NCBI RefSeq assembly: GCF_900455735.1
Contig: NZ_UAUI01000003.1
Location: 62,001 to 126,000 of the forward strand
Direction: 5' to 3'
DNA length: 64,000 bases
From: Rhodococcus wratislaviensis
Lineage (GTDB): Bacteria > Actinomycetota > Actinomycetes > Mycobacteriales > Mycobacteriaceae
Of the stretch, positions 1 through 8,781 are shown one piece after another. The notes beneath the pieces are model-generated. The model ran no database searches. It was not told the origin of the DNA and saw only the letters and a program-made list of their open reading frames with translations. Made by a program: the position numbers and the translations under genes. Position 1 is the stretch's first letter. Each line of letters opens with the position of its first letter.

Positions 1-94
1 TCACTTCGGGAGACCGCTTCAGGGTGCAGTTGACGAACAGGGCACGCAGACCGCTGAAACGGGGGGTACCGTCCTGCGGCGACGGATCGGTCAT
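1..94 (-). CDS. NAD(P)H-dependent FMN reductase family protein, N-terminal fragment
   Basis: Only the first 31 codons lie in the window; the gene continues off the left edge. The start is the ATG at 94, with a GGGAGG ribosome binding site 4 bases upstream. The peptide begins MTDPSPQDG and then reads ALFVNCTLKRSPE, a pattern usual at the first beta strand and phosphate loop of flavodoxin-fold NAD(P)H:FMN reductases. These are cytosolic flavin enzymes that pass hydride from NAD(P)H to flavin or quinones. The family call rests on this short motif alone. It lies downstream of katA on the same strand, separated by a strong hairpin, so it is probably transcribed separately. Confidence 0.6.
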   Translation of the reverse strand, partial: MTDPSPQDGTPRFSGLRALFVNCTLKRSPEV

Positions 95-161
95 CAGTCC
101 TCCCACGAAAGAGTCCGGAAGTCCACGATATGCCGCGGCGGTCCCTGTTCGTGGCAGAAGA

Positions 162-198
162 GTCCGCCCGGTCCGGGACGATTCCGGACCGGGCGGAC
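162..198 (-). terminator. Hairpin terminator after katA
   Basis: A perfect 15-bp inverted repeat (162-176 and 184-198) with a 7-base loop lies 13 bases past the katA stop codon. There is no long T run, as is common for actinobacterial terminators. Confidence 0.7.
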
Positions 199-210
199 CC
201 GGATGTTCTC

Positions 211-1674
211 TCAGCCCAGGGCGGAGATCGCCTTCGCGACGCCCTCACCGTAGGCGGGGTCGCATTGGGTGCAGTTGTCGATGTGCCGCTGCACGACCTG
301 CTGCGACGCGCCGTTGATGGCCCGCGCGGTGTTCTCGAACAACACCTGCTTCTGCTCGTCGCTCATGTTGTTGAACAACACGCGCGGCTGCGAGAAGTAG
401 TCGTCGTCGTCCTCGCGGAAGTTGAACCGGTCGGCGAACGCGCCCACGCCCTGCGCGGGATCGCGGTACCGGCTCTGCTCCTGCCACTTGCCGTAGCTGT
501 TCGGCTCGTAGTGCAGGGTGCCACCGTTGTTGCCGTCGACCCGCATGGCACCGTCGCGGTGGAAGTTGCTCACCGGGCAGCGGGCCGCATTGACCGGGAT
601 CTGATAGTTGTTCACACCGAGGCGGTAGCGCTGCGCGTCACCGTAGGAGAACAACCGGCCCTGGAGCATCTTGTCGGGGGAGAAGCTGATGCCGGGCACG
701 ACGTGCGCCGGGTTGAACGCCGCCTGCTCGACCTCGGCGAAATAGTTGTCGGGGTTGCGGTTGAGTTCCCATTCGCCGACCTCGATCAGTGGGTAGTCGG
801 CCTTCGGCCACACCTTCGTCAGGTCGAACGGGTGGTAGGGGACCGTGTCGGCGTCGGCCTCGGGCATGATCTGCACGCACAGCTTCCACTTCGGGAAATT
901 TCCGGCCTCGATGGCGTCGAAGAGGTCCCGCTGATGGCTCTCGCGGTCGGCGCCGACCAGGGCCCCGGCCTCGGCGTCGGTGAGGTTCTCGACACCCTGC
1001 TGCACACGGTGGTGGAACTTCACCCAGAAGCGTTCGCCCTCGGCGTTGATGAAACTGAAGGTGTGTGAACCGAATCCGTGCATGTGCCGGTACGACGACG
1101 GGATGCCGCGGTCGCTCATCACGATGGTGACCTGGTGCAGTGACTCGGGCAGCGATGTCCAGAAGTCCCAATTGTTGTCGGGGCTGCGCAGATTCGTGCG
1201 GGGATCGCGCTTGACGGCGTGGTTGAGGTCGGGGAACTTCAGCGGGTCGCGGAAGAAGAAGACCGGGGTGTTGTTGCCGACCAGGTCCCAGTTGCCTTCC
1301 TCGGTATAGAACTTGACCGCGAAGCCGCGGATGTCGCGCTCGGCGTCGGCGGCGCCGCGCTCACCGGCGACGGTGGAGAAGCGGGCGAACAGCTCGGTCT
1401 TCTTGCCGACCTCGGAGAAGATCTTCGCGCTGGTGTACCGAGTGATGTCGTTCGTGACCGTGAACGTTCCGAACGCACCGGAACCCTTGGCGTGCATGCG
1501 GCGTTCCGGAATGACCTCGCGGTCGAAATGTGCGAGCTTCTCGAGGAACCAGACGTCCTGCAGCAACTGCGGCCCGCGGGGCCCGGCGGTCACGACGTTC
1601 TGGTTGTCGGGGACGGGTGCGCCTACGGCCGTGGTGAGCTTGTCGCTGGTGTTCGCAGTGGTCTCTCGGCTCAC
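211..1674 (-). CDS. katA: Catalase, monofunctional haem type (KatA)
   Basis: Converts hydrogen peroxide to water and oxygen in the cytosol. The 487-residue length is typical of small-subunit catalases. The distal haem His is about residue 61 in [12 protein letters not shown]. The proximal haem Tyr is about 344 in [14 protein letters not shown]. The conserved stretch [17 protein letters not shown] is also present. The frame is open further upstream, but I chose the GTG at 1674 because AAGGGA lies 6 bases in front of it and the protein then begins [15 protein letters not shown], a usual catalase N terminus. It stands alone, with a hairpin after it and a 21-bp dyad about 160 bp upstream that may be an operator. 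Confidence 0.95.
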   Translation of the reverse strand: MSRETTANTSDKLTTAVGAPVPDNQNVVTAGPRGPQLLQDVWFLEKLAHFDREVIPERRMHAKGSGAFGTFTVTNDITRYTSAKIFSEVGKKTELFARFSTVAGERGAADAERDIRGFAVKFYTEEGNWDLVGNNTPVFFFRDPLKFPDLNHAVKRDPRTNLRSPDNNWDFWTSLPESLHQVTIVMSDRGIPSSYRHMHGFGSHTFSFINAEGERFWVKFHHRVQQGVENLTDAEAGALVGADRESHQRDLFDAIEAGNFPKWKLCVQIMPEADADTVPYHPFDLTKVWPKADYPLIEVGEWELNRNPDNYFAEVEQAAFNPAHVVPGISFSPDKMLQGRLFSYGDAQRYRLGVNNYQIPVNAARCPVSNFHRDGAMRVDGNNGGTLHYEPNSYGKWQEQSRYRDPAQGVGAFADRFNFREDDDDYFSQPRVLFNNMSDEQKQVLFENTARAINGASQQVVQRHIDNCTQCDPAYGEGVAKAISALG

Positions 1675-1836
1675 AGTGGATCCCTTCGTTGCTGGCGGTC
1701 GCTCTGGGTTTTCTGGAACTGGCTGTCGGGCAAGAGGCTTCGCCGACGCCGGCGGATCGAACCACACTTACGGAGCGCGACGTGGTGGTGGCCGGCTCCC
1801 GCCCTCGCGTGTGTTCACGGTCACACTGCACCACCG

Positions 1837-1857
1837 TTTCTTGAATTAGTCAAGAAA
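1837..1857. promoter_or_regulatory. 21-bp dyad between pknK and katA
   Basis: TTTCTTGA and TCAAGAAA form perfect 8-bp arms around five bases. The dyad is AT-rich in a GC-rich setting, 163 bp upstream of the katA start and just past the end of the kinase gene. It could be a repressor site for katA, for example of the Fur/PerR type, or a terminator of the kinase gene. Neither is proven. Confidence 0.45.
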
Positions 1858-1864
1858 GCGCGGG

Positions 1865-4800
1865 CTAACTTTCGATCGGAGTCGCTGTCTCCAACGCCGC
1901 AACCAGGAACTCTTCCGGAACCTCCGGCCAGTCGGACTGCCAGCGGCCGGCCCGCCTGTCCTCGAGAAGAGCCGTCAGCGCGGGCACCATGCGCGGCCCG
2001 CCGTCGATCAGATAGCGCACGAAGCCGATTCGTGCACACGTCGCGGCGATGGACGCCAGCACCGGCTCGGCTTCGTCGACGCGGCCCGCCGCGACCAGGC
2101 ATGCGACGAGAAGGCGACTGGCCTGCATGGCCGCCCTCGGCCGGCTCTCCCGTTCGACCCTGCGCACCCATTCCTCGGCGCGGCGACACGCGACATCGGG
2201 ATCGACGGCCAACTGTTTCCGGATCTCGGTGGCGTCGTCGAGTTGGGCGACGATCTCGGCGAAACCGAAATCGGGTTCCCGGGTCGCCTTCCCGCCACCG
2301 GCCGCCGGCTGGGGTGACGCGGGCAGACCGAGCCGGACCCGCTCGTTCTCGACCCGGGCCCGCAACCGCGGAAGGCCCAGCGACGCCGCCGCGGACGCAC
2401 CCTCGTCGAGGTGGCGGGCAGCGGACGCGAGATCGCCGCGCCCCGCCTTCAGCCGCGCGCCCGTGACGAAGCGGGCGATCATGAAATCGACGATGCCGCC
2501 CTCGGGGCCGAGCTCGTAGCTCTCGTCGAGGAGTCGTTCGGCCTCGTCGAGATGGCCCAGTTCGTACATCAGCTCGCCGAGGAGTGCGCCTGCGAGTCGT
2601 GCGGCATGCGAATGGGTGCCTGCCAACTTCGTCGCAGTCTGCACGGCCAGCCGGAAGTTGTCCTCGGCCGCGGCGATGTCGAGTTGTTCCATCGCGGCGA
2701 TACCGGCGAAGCTGTACCCGTACATCCTGCTGAACGGTCCGACGGTCCGCTGGTGGTACCCGGTCGCCCAGTCCTGCAGTCGGCGTGCCTCCACGAAATC
2801 GAATTGGGCGATCGCGGCGGCGGAGGCGAGATTCGACCCCGCCGAAACCACCCACGCGCGTAGAGTCTCCGGGCGGGCAAGGCATTCCGCGATGAGGTCG
2901 GGGACGCCGGCGATGCGATCGGACGACACCGCGATCACGGCGCGGACGATGTCGGCCTCCACACGGATGTCGGCCTGCTCGGTGTCGCTCAGCGTCGAGG
3001 ACTCGAGGGCTGACGCGACCAGCGAGAGCGACCGCAGCGTCGGCGCCACCCGTTGCAGCAGGATGTTCGCCCACGCGACCGCGATCTGGATACGCGGACT
3101 GGACTCGACCAGCCGCCGCGGCAACTTGTCGACGAGGCCGAGCAGCGCGACCATCCGCGAGTGCTCCACCAGGTACATGCCCTGCTCCTCGACCACCGCG
3201 ACGGCCACGTCGCGATCGCCCGCCGCCAACGCGTGATCCACTGCGTCGCTGACGTAGTGGTGGTCGGCGAACCAGTGCGCGGCCGCACGGTGCAGGTCTG
3301 CGATGCGTGAGGGATGATCGCGCTCGAGGCGGCGGCGGAGGTACTCGGCGAACAGGTGGTGGTACTCGAACCACTCCCGGTCCTCGTCGAGGCTGCGCAG
3401 GAACAGATCGCGCGATTCGACCTGTTCGAGCAGGGCCTGACCGCGGGTCACGTTCGCCAGCACGCAGGCGAGGTCGCCGCACACCCGCTCCGTGACGGAC
3501 GTGGCCAGCATGAAGTCGAGCAGTGCAGGTTCGAGAGTGCTGAGCACGTTCTCCGCCAGGTATTCACCGATCGCGTGGTGGCGGCCCGACATGTGCCGGA
3601 TGAGGTCACCGGGATCGGTGCGATCACGCAGCGACAGCGACGCCAGTTGCAGCGCCGCCACCCACCCGTCCGTGGTCTCCTCCAGCGCCTCCACGTCGGA
3701 GTCCTCCAGGTGCAGTCCCCCGAGGTCGACCAGGAACCGCTGCGACTCGGTGATGTCGAAGCGCAAAGCCACGGAATCGATTTCGACGAGCTCGTCGCGC
3801 ACCCGCATCTTGGCCAGCGGAAGTCCCGCTTGGCTTCGGCTGCTCACCACCATCTGCAGGTGGTGGCAGCCGTTCTCCAGGATGAAGTCCATCGCGGCGA
3901 TCGTGTCCGGCGACGTGACCCGATGCCAGTCGTCGATCATCACCACCACGTGGCGCCTGCTGTCGTGGACCTGATTCACCAGCGACGTCAGCACATACCG
4001 TTCCGCCTCGGCGCCGTTCTCGTCGAGTGCCTGCCCCAACTCGTCCGCCAGGCTCGGCTCGGCCCGGCGGATCGCCTCGACGAGGTGGGACAGGAACCAC
4101 ACGACGTTGTTGTCGTCGTTGTCCACCGTCAGCCAGGCGACGGCGGAGCCGTCCTCGATCAGCACGTCGCGCCACTGGGCGGCCACCGTGCTCTTCCCGA
4201 AGCCGGCGGGTGCGTGGATGAGCGTCAACCGCCTCCGCTGACCCAGCCGGAGCAGTTCCAGAAGACGGGTGCGTTCCACCAGGGACCGCATCGGGGTCGG
4301 CGGCCGGAAGCGGGCCGCGGCGCTCGGCGGGGTGGCACCCGACCGCCTGCGGTAGCTGCGACTGTGCCCGGACGTCGAGGACTGCGTGGTCGGCGCCGCC
4401 GTGTGCTCGGTGCGCGGGAATTCGTCCGCCGCCGCGGGGAGCGCCATCTCGTCGACGTCGAGCCCGTGCCTGCGCTCGATGTCGCGGAGTTCCTGGCCGA
4501 ACTCCGCGGCCGAAGCCGGGCGGTCGGTCGGTTCCTCGGACATGGCGCGCTCGATGGCCGCGCACACGTCGTCGGGAATATCCTCGCCCCGCAGGTCCGG
4601 AACGGGTTGCGTGGCGATGCGGAGGAACTGGGCGACGAGCCGCTCCCCGCTCCGCCGCTCGAACGCGGCATGCCCGGTGAGCAGGCAGAACAGGGCGGCA
4701 CCCAGGCTGTACACGTCGGAAGACGCGGACGGTGCGTCGCCGCGGAGGACCTCCGGCGCCGTGAACGCGGGCGAACCGGTGATCATGCTCGACGTGGTCT

Positions 4801-5368
4801 CGAATCCACCCGTGACCCGCGCGATGCCGAAGTCCGTGAGCTGCGGTTCGCCGTACCCGGTGAGAAGGATGTTCGCCGGCTTCACGTCGCGGTGCAAGGT
4901 GCCGAGCCGGTGCGCCGTCTCCAGGGCGCCCGCCAGCTTCACGCCGACGCGCAGCGTTTCGCTCCACGGCAGCGGCCCTTCACGGCGAATCCAGGCGTCG
5001 AGTGAATTGCGCGAGTGGTACGGCATCACGATGTACGGCCTGCCGCTGCGCGTCACCCCCGACTGCAGGATGTCGACCACATGGGGATGCCCCGACAATT
5101 TCCCCATCGCACGCTGTTCCCGCAGGAAGCGTTCGCGGTCCTCGCCGTCCAGATCGGACGACAGCACCTTGATCGCGACCGTGCGGTCGAGCGCCGTCTG
5201 GAGGCAGCGGTACACGACCCCGAACCCTCCCCGGCCGATCTCGCGGGCGTCGTCGAATCCTTCCGAGGCCAGCTCCGCGACGATGTCGGTCACGACGATC
5301 CGCTTGGTAGCCTGCGGATCCGAGTCGGTCGGCCCGGAACTGCTTTCCGGGTGTCGTGGCACACTCAA
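1865..5368 (-). CDS. pknK: Serine/threonine kinase fused to a MalT-like ATPase and helical repeats (PknK type)
   Basis: A soluble signalling protein of about 1167 residues. The N-terminal Hanks kinase has its glycine loop GRGGFG at 45-50, Lys 67, HRD at 159-161 and DFG at 179-181. A proline-rich linker leads to a STAND/MalT-type ATPase with Walker A APAGFGKST at about 386-394 and Walker B VVMIDDWH. The C-terminal half is helical, like MalT TPR repeats. This order matches mycobacterial PknK. The chain ends without a LuxR-type helix-turn-helix, so it probably signals through partners rather than binding DNA itself. I prefer the TTG at 5368: GAGAAGG lies 8 bases before it but abuts the GTG at 5377. 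It is divergent from the nitroreductase gene. Confidence 0.88.
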   Translation of the reverse strand: MSVPRHPESSSGPTDSDPQATKRIVVTDIVAELASEGFDDAREIGRGGFGVVYRCLQTALDRTVAIKVLSSDLDGEDRERFLREQRAMGKLSGHPHVVDILQSGVTRSGRPYIVMPYHSRNSLDAWIRREGPLPWSETLRVGVKLAGALETAHRLGTLHRDVKPANILLTGYGEPQLTDFGIARVTGGFETTSSMITGSPAFTAPEVLRGDAPSASSDVYSLGAALFCLLTGHAAFERRSGERLVAQFLRIATQPVPDLRGEDIPDDVCAAIERAMSEEPTDRPASAAEFGQELRDIERRHGLDVDEMALPAAADEFPRTEHTAAPTTQSSTSGHSRSYRRRSGATPPSAAARFRPPTPMRSLVERTRLLELLRLGQRRRLTLIHAPAGFGKSTVAAQWRDVLIEDGSAVAWLTVDNDDNNVVWFLSHLVEAIRRAEPSLADELGQALDENGAEAERYVLTSLVNQVHDSRRHVVVMIDDWHRVTSPDTIAAMDFILENGCHHLQMVVSSRSQAGLPLAKMRVRDELVEIDSVALRFDITESQRFLVDLGGLHLEDSDVEALEETTDGWVAALQLASLSLRDRTDPGDLIRHMSGRHHAIGEYLAENVLSTLEPALLDFMLATSVTERVCGDLACVLANVTRGQALLEQVESRDLFLRSLDEDREWFEYHHLFAEYLRRRLERDHPSRIADLHRAAAHWFADHHYVSDAVDHALAAGDRDVAVAVVEEQGMYLVEHSRMVALLGLVDKLPRRLVESSPRIQIAVAWANILLQRVAPTLRSLSLVASALESSTLSDTEQADIRVEADIVRAVIAVSSDRIAGVPDLIAECLARPETLRAWVVSAGSNLASAAAIAQFDFVEARRLQDWATGYHQRTVGPFSRMYGYSFAGIAAMEQLDIAAAEDNFRLAVQTATKLAGTHSHAARLAGALLGELMYELGHLDEAERLLDESYELGPEGGIVDFMIARFVTGARLKAGRGDLASAARHLDEGASAAASLGLPRLRARVENERVRLGLPASPQPAAGGGKATREPDFGFAEIVAQLDDATEIRKQLAVDPDVACRRAEEWVRRVERESRPRAAMQASRLLVACLVAAGRVDEAEPVLASIAATCARIGFVRYLIDGGPRMVPALTALLEDRRAGRWQSDWPEVPEEFLVAALETATPIES

Positions 5369-5464
5369 TGAAATCACCTTCTCGGTGCACTGACGCCAGC
5401 ATATCGCGGTCGCACGACACGAGAGCGGTGTTCGAGAACGAGTAGACCCGAGGAGAATTCGACG

Positions 5465-6172
5465 GTGACGGATACCGGCATTGCAGCAGCGGACACGAGC
5501 CTGGCCGAGCGGACCCTGGCCCAGCTCCTCGACGCGCGGATCAGTTGCAGGGCTTACCTACCGACGCAGGTGCCGCGCGACGTGATCGAGAGGATCCTCG
5601 AGCTCGCGCAGCAGACGCCGTCGTGGTGCAACACGCAGCCGTGGCAGGTCGCGATCACCGAGGGAGAGGGAACCGAGCGGTTCCGTTCCGGGCTGGCCGA
5701 GTACGTCCGCACCCACCCGCAGGAGTCCGACTTCGAGTGGCCCCGCGAATACGTGGGCGAGCACAAGCAACGCCGCCGCGAGTGCGCCATGCAGCTGTAC
5801 TCCAGCGTCGGCATCGCGCCCGGCGACCGGGCCGCGTCGGCCGAGCAGACGATGAAGAACTTCGACCTGTTCGGCGCGCCGCACGTCGCGATCGTCACCA
5901 CCCACGAAGCGCTCGGCACGTACGGCGCCGTCGACTGCGGCCTGTACGTCGAGACGTTCCTCCTCGCCGCGCAGAGCCTCGGAGTGGCGACCATCCCGCA
6001 GGCCGCTGTCGCCGGAAGTTCGCGGTTCATCCACGACTTCTTCTCGCTCGACGAAGACCGCAGGGTCGTCTGCGCGATCTCGTTCGGCTACCCCGACACC
6101 GAGAACCCCGTCAACGGATTCCGCACCCGCCGGGAACCCGTCGCCAACGTCGCGCAGTGGGTGTCGCAGTAA
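5465..6172 (+). CDS. Nitroreductase family protein
   Basis: A predicted FMN-dependent NAD(P)H oxidoreductase of 235 residues, acting on nitro compounds, quinones or similar acceptors. The N-terminal region has the family pattern LLDARISCRAYLP followed by ILELAQQTPSWCNTQPWQV, which is the FMN-binding Arg and the TPSxxNxQPW motif. A C-terminal stretch ISFGYPD is also typical. The GTG start has GAGGAG about ten bases upstream. The methyltransferase gene begins one base after the stop codon, so the two are almost certainly co-transcribed. Physiological substrate unknown. Confidence 0.9.
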   Translation: MTDTGIAAADTSLAERTLAQLLDARISCRAYLPTQVPRDVIERILELAQQTPSWCNTQPWQVAITEGEGTERFRSGLAEYVRTHPQESDFEWPREYVGEHKQRRRECAMQLYSSVGIAPGDRAASAEQTMKNFDLFGAPHVAIVTTHEALGTYGAVDCGLYVETFLLAAQSLGVATIPQAAVAGSSRFIHDFFSLDEDRRVVCAISFGYPDTENPVNGFRTRREPVANVAQWVSQ

Positions 6173-6173
6173 C

Positions 6174-7316
6174 GTGCTCGACTCCGAAGTGTTCGACCGG
6201 GACGCCCTGTTCGCCCGCCTCCGTCGCCGCCCCGACGTCGAGGCACCCAACCTGACGGCCGTCGACGCCGCCGACCGGCTGATCCTCGACGAGGCCGCGG
6301 AGGCCCTGTCGGCGGCACGTCCCGGGAGGCTCGCCGTGATCGGCGACCACTACGGTGCGCTCACCCTCGGCGCCGCGGTGACACACGGCTCCACCGGGAT
6401 CCGCGTGCACCAGGACCCGCTGACCGGCGAACTGGCGCTCGCCGCCAACGCCGCGACGGTCGGGCTCGCCGACCGCTACCGGGCGTGCGCGCTCGGTGGG
6501 GAGCTGCTCGCGGGCGCAACCGTCGTGCTGATGCAGCTACCGCGGAGCCTCGGCGAACTGACCGAGGTTGCCGAGGCGATCGCCCGCCACGCCGACCCGT
6601 CCGTCGTCGTCTACGCGGGCGGACGCAACAAGCACATCTCCACCGCCATGAACGACGTGCTCCGTCGTTCGTTCTCCGACGTCCGCGCAACCCTCGGCAG
6701 GCAGAAGTCGCGGGTGCTGATCGCTCGCGGCCCGGTGCAGGCGGCGCAGCAGACGTACCCCGTCACCGATCATCTCGCCGAGATCGGGCTGGACGTGGTC
6801 TCGTACGGTGCCGCGTTCGCCGGACCCAAGCTGGACATCGGGACCAGATACCTCCTCGACTTCCTTCCCCGCGTGAACCCCCGGGCCCGTGCCGCGGTCG
6901 ACCTCGGGTGCGGAACCGGCATCCTCGCCGTCAGCCTGGCCCGGCTCCTCCCGGAGGCGTCGGTGATCGCGACCGACCAGTCCTCCGCGGCGGTGGCATC
7001 GGCGGCCGCCACCGCCCGCGCCAACGGACTCGACGGACGGGTCAGCACGCTGCGCGACGACGCCATGTCCACCCTCGCCACCGACAGCCAGGACGTCGTC
7101 CTGTGCAACCCGCCGTTCCACGTGGGCGCGGCCGTCCACACCGGTGGCGCGTCGAAGATGTTCACCGAAGCCGGGCGAGTGCTCCGGCCCGGCGGCGAGT
7201 TGTGGACCGTGTACAACTCGCATCTCGGGTACCGGGGCCGGTTGCAGCGGCTCGTCGGTCCGACCGACGTCGTCGGCCGGAATCCCAAATTCACGGTCAC
7301 CCGGTCGGTGGCCTGA
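6174..7316 (+). CDS. Class I SAM-dependent methyltransferase, RsmC/RlmG-like
   Basis: About 380 residues, the size of the two-domain RsmC/RlmG rRNA guanine-N2 methyltransferases. The C-terminal half has SAM motif I VDLGCGTGILAVSLA and the catalytic NPPF motif in VVLCNPPFHVG near residue 312, as seen in N-methyltransferases acting on nucleic acid bases. The N-terminal half is the degenerate domain typical of this group and contains RNKHISTAM. The start GTG follows the nitroreductase stop codon by one base, implying translational coupling. The exact target, a 16S or 23S rRNA guanine, is inferred from family only. Confidence 0.82.
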   Translation: MLDSEVFDRDALFARLRRRPDVEAPNLTAVDAADRLILDEAAEALSAARPGRLAVIGDHYGALTLGAAVTHGSTGIRVHQDPLTGELALAANAATVGLADRYRACALGGELLAGATVVLMQLPRSLGELTEVAEAIARHADPSVVVYAGGRNKHISTAMNDVLRRSFSDVRATLGRQKSRVLIARGPVQAAQQTYPVTDHLAEIGLDVVSYGAAFAGPKLDIGTRYLLDFLPRVNPRARAAVDLGCGTGILAVSLARLLPEASVIATDQSSAAVASAAATARANGLDGRVSTLRDDAMSTLATDSQDVVLCNPPFHVGAAVHTGGASKMFTEAGRVLRPGGELWTVYNSHLGYRGRLQRLVGPTDVVGRNPKFTVTRSVA

Positions 7317-7480
7317 CCGCCACGCCGACCGGCGTCCGTCTGGCGGGTGTCCCCGCGGCACCGGTAGAGTCCGAATTGTCCGACCCGAAAGCGACGAACG
7401 GGAACTTGCGGTGGGTGCGGGACGTTCAACGTACAAGAAACCCGGATCCACCCGGCGAGCCACGAGAAGGGATGTGCACG

Positions 7481-8335
7481 GTGCGCACCACCAGTAACCC
7501 GGTGTTCCGCAACCTGCCCAAACAAGAGGGCAGCGGCGGATACGCCTCGTTCGGATCTACGACGGCCGGCGCAGCGCAGGTCACGCAGCAGTTCGGTCAG
7601 CCGCAGTACACGCAGGCCGAGCCCTACCGGACGGGCCCCGACTACCGTTCGATGACCATCGACGACGTCGTCACCAAGACGGGTGTCACGCTCGGCGTGC
7701 TCACAGTGTCGGCGATCATCTCCTACTTCCTGGTGAGCAACAATGCGAACCTCGCGGGCCCGTTGGTCATCGGTGGTGGCCTCGTCGGTCTCGTGCTGGT
7801 CCTCGTGGCCACGTTCGGCCGCAAGATGGACAACCCGGGCATCGTTCTCGCCTACGCGGTGGCGGAGGGCCTGTTCCTCGGCGCCCTGTCGTTCATGTTC
7901 ACCGACATCACGTTCGGTGGAGTCGGGGGAGCGGCACTCATCGCCCAGGCCGTACTCGGCACGTTCGGCGTGTTCTTCGGCATGCTCGTCGTCTACAAGA
8001 CGGGCGCGATCCGAGTCACGCCCCGCCTGACGCGGATGATCATCGGCGCCCTCATCGGTGTCGTCGTCCTCGTCCTCGGCAACGTGATCGCCAGCTTCTT
8101 CACCGAAGGCGGCCTCGGTCTCCGCGACGGCGGTCCCCTGGCGATCATCTTCAGCCTCGTCTGCATCGGCATCGCCGCATTCAGCTTCCTGCTGGACTTC
8201 GACGCCGCCGACCAGCTGATCCGCGCCCAGGCGCCGGAGAAGGCAGCGTGGGGTGTCGCATTCGGACTCACCGTCACCCTCGTGTGGCTGTACGTCGAGA
8301 TCCTGCGACTCCTGAGCTACTTCAACAGCGACTAG
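7481..8335 (+). CDS. Bax inhibitor-1/YccA family membrane protein
   Basis: An integral membrane protein of 284 residues. The first 65 residues are polar and glutamine/glycine-rich (VFRNLPKQEGSGGYASFG). About seven hydrophobic helices follow. The C-terminal LLDFDAADQLI and a final helix near VTLVWLYVEILRLL match the actinobacterial YccA/BI-1 group with Asp residues in the pore region. Members of the fold act as pH-sensitive calcium leak channels, but the bacterial role is not settled. The start is the GTG at 7481: GAGAAGGG lies 9 bases upstream, whereas it abuts the in-frame ATG at 7472. A perfect hairpin follows the gene. Confidence 0.88.
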   Translation: MRTTSNPVFRNLPKQEGSGGYASFGSTTAGAAQVTQQFGQPQYTQAEPYRTGPDYRSMTIDDVVTKTGVTLGVLTVSAIISYFLVSNNANLAGPLVIGGGLVGLVLVLVATFGRKMDNPGIVLAYAVAEGLFLGALSFMFTDITFGGVGGAALIAQAVLGTFGVFFGMLVVYKTGAIRVTPRLTRMIIGALIGVVVLVLGNVIASFFTEGGLGLRDGGPLAIIFSLVCIGIAAFSFLLDFDAADQLIRAQAPEKAAWGVAFGLTVTLVWLYVEILRLLSYFNSD

Positions 8336-8346
8336 TAGTCCCACAC

Positions 8347-8384
8347 GAGAAGGCCCCCGAGAGCATGCTCTCGGGGGCCTTCTC
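8347..8384 (+). terminator. Perfect 19-bp palindrome after the Bax-inhibitor-like gene
   Basis: A 38-base perfect self-complementary segment (arms GAGAAGGCCCCCGAGAGCA and its complement) begins about 11 bases after the stop codon. It is a strong candidate terminator working in either direction. Confidence 0.75.
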
Positions 8385-8403
8385 CGTCTGCCGGGGCCGG
8401 GTT

Positions 8404-8424
8404 CGATTACCTCGGAGGTAATCG
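8404..8424. promoter_or_regulatory. 21-bp perfect dyad upstream of the DUF1330 remnant
   Basis: Arms CGATTACCTC and GAGGTAATCG surround a single central base. It sits 61 bp upstream of the DUF1330 start codon, where a repressor site would be expected. The symmetry and length fit a homodimeric helix-turn-helix regulator; the family cannot be told. Confidence 0.5.
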
Positions 8425-8485
8425 ACGCGGGACCCGGGCGGAGGAATGTCGTGTGCAGCAACCGCCTCACCCGAAGGAGCACGAC

Positions 8486-8733
8486 ATGAGCGCGTACGGA
8501 ATGGCCCACCTCCAGAACGTCGACATGGGTCCGCAGATCGTCGAATACCTCGAACGCATCGACGGCACCCTGCGCCCTTCTCCGGCAAGTTCATCGTCCA
8601 CGGCGGACGCCAGGACGTGGTCGAGGGGACGTCCGACGGCACGTTCATCGTCATCGAGTTCCCCGACCGCGAGCACCTCGAAGGCTGGTACGCGTCCGAC
8701 GCGTACCGGGAGATCCTCCCGCTGCGCCCGTGA
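8486..8733 (+). pseudogene. DUF1330-family protein, frameshifted and C-terminally truncated
   Basis: A strong AAGGAG precedes the ATG at 8486. The first frame reads MSAYGMAHLQNVDMGPQIVE to IDGTLR. Near 8572-8580 the homology moves to the frame one base over, continuing PFSGKFIVHGGRQDVVEG, IVIEFPDREHLEGWY and YREILPLR. One base appears to be missing in the CCCTTC stretch. The second frame then stops at 8731-8733, inside the left arm of a long palindrome, about 15-20 residues short of the usual DUF1330 end (normally about 95 residues in all). DUF1330 proteins are small ferredoxin-like-fold proteins of unclear role. A sequencing error could mimic the frameshift but not the truncation. Confidence 0.75.
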
Positions 8734-8771
8734 GTGGTTGACGAGTCTCTGCACTCGTCAACCACTCACGG
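8728..8771. repeat. GTGAGTGG palindrome, copy 1
   Basis: Perfect arms of about 19 bp (CCGTGAGTGGTTGACGAGT and its complement) with loop CTCTGC. To the right, 8770-8782 can form a GGTCC-GGA-GGGCC mini-hairpin ending at the fadA stop codon TAG. The left arm supplies the TGA that ends the DUF1330 remnant. It separates converging genes and probably terminates both. Confidence 0.85.
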
Positions 8772-8781
8772 TCCGGAGGGC

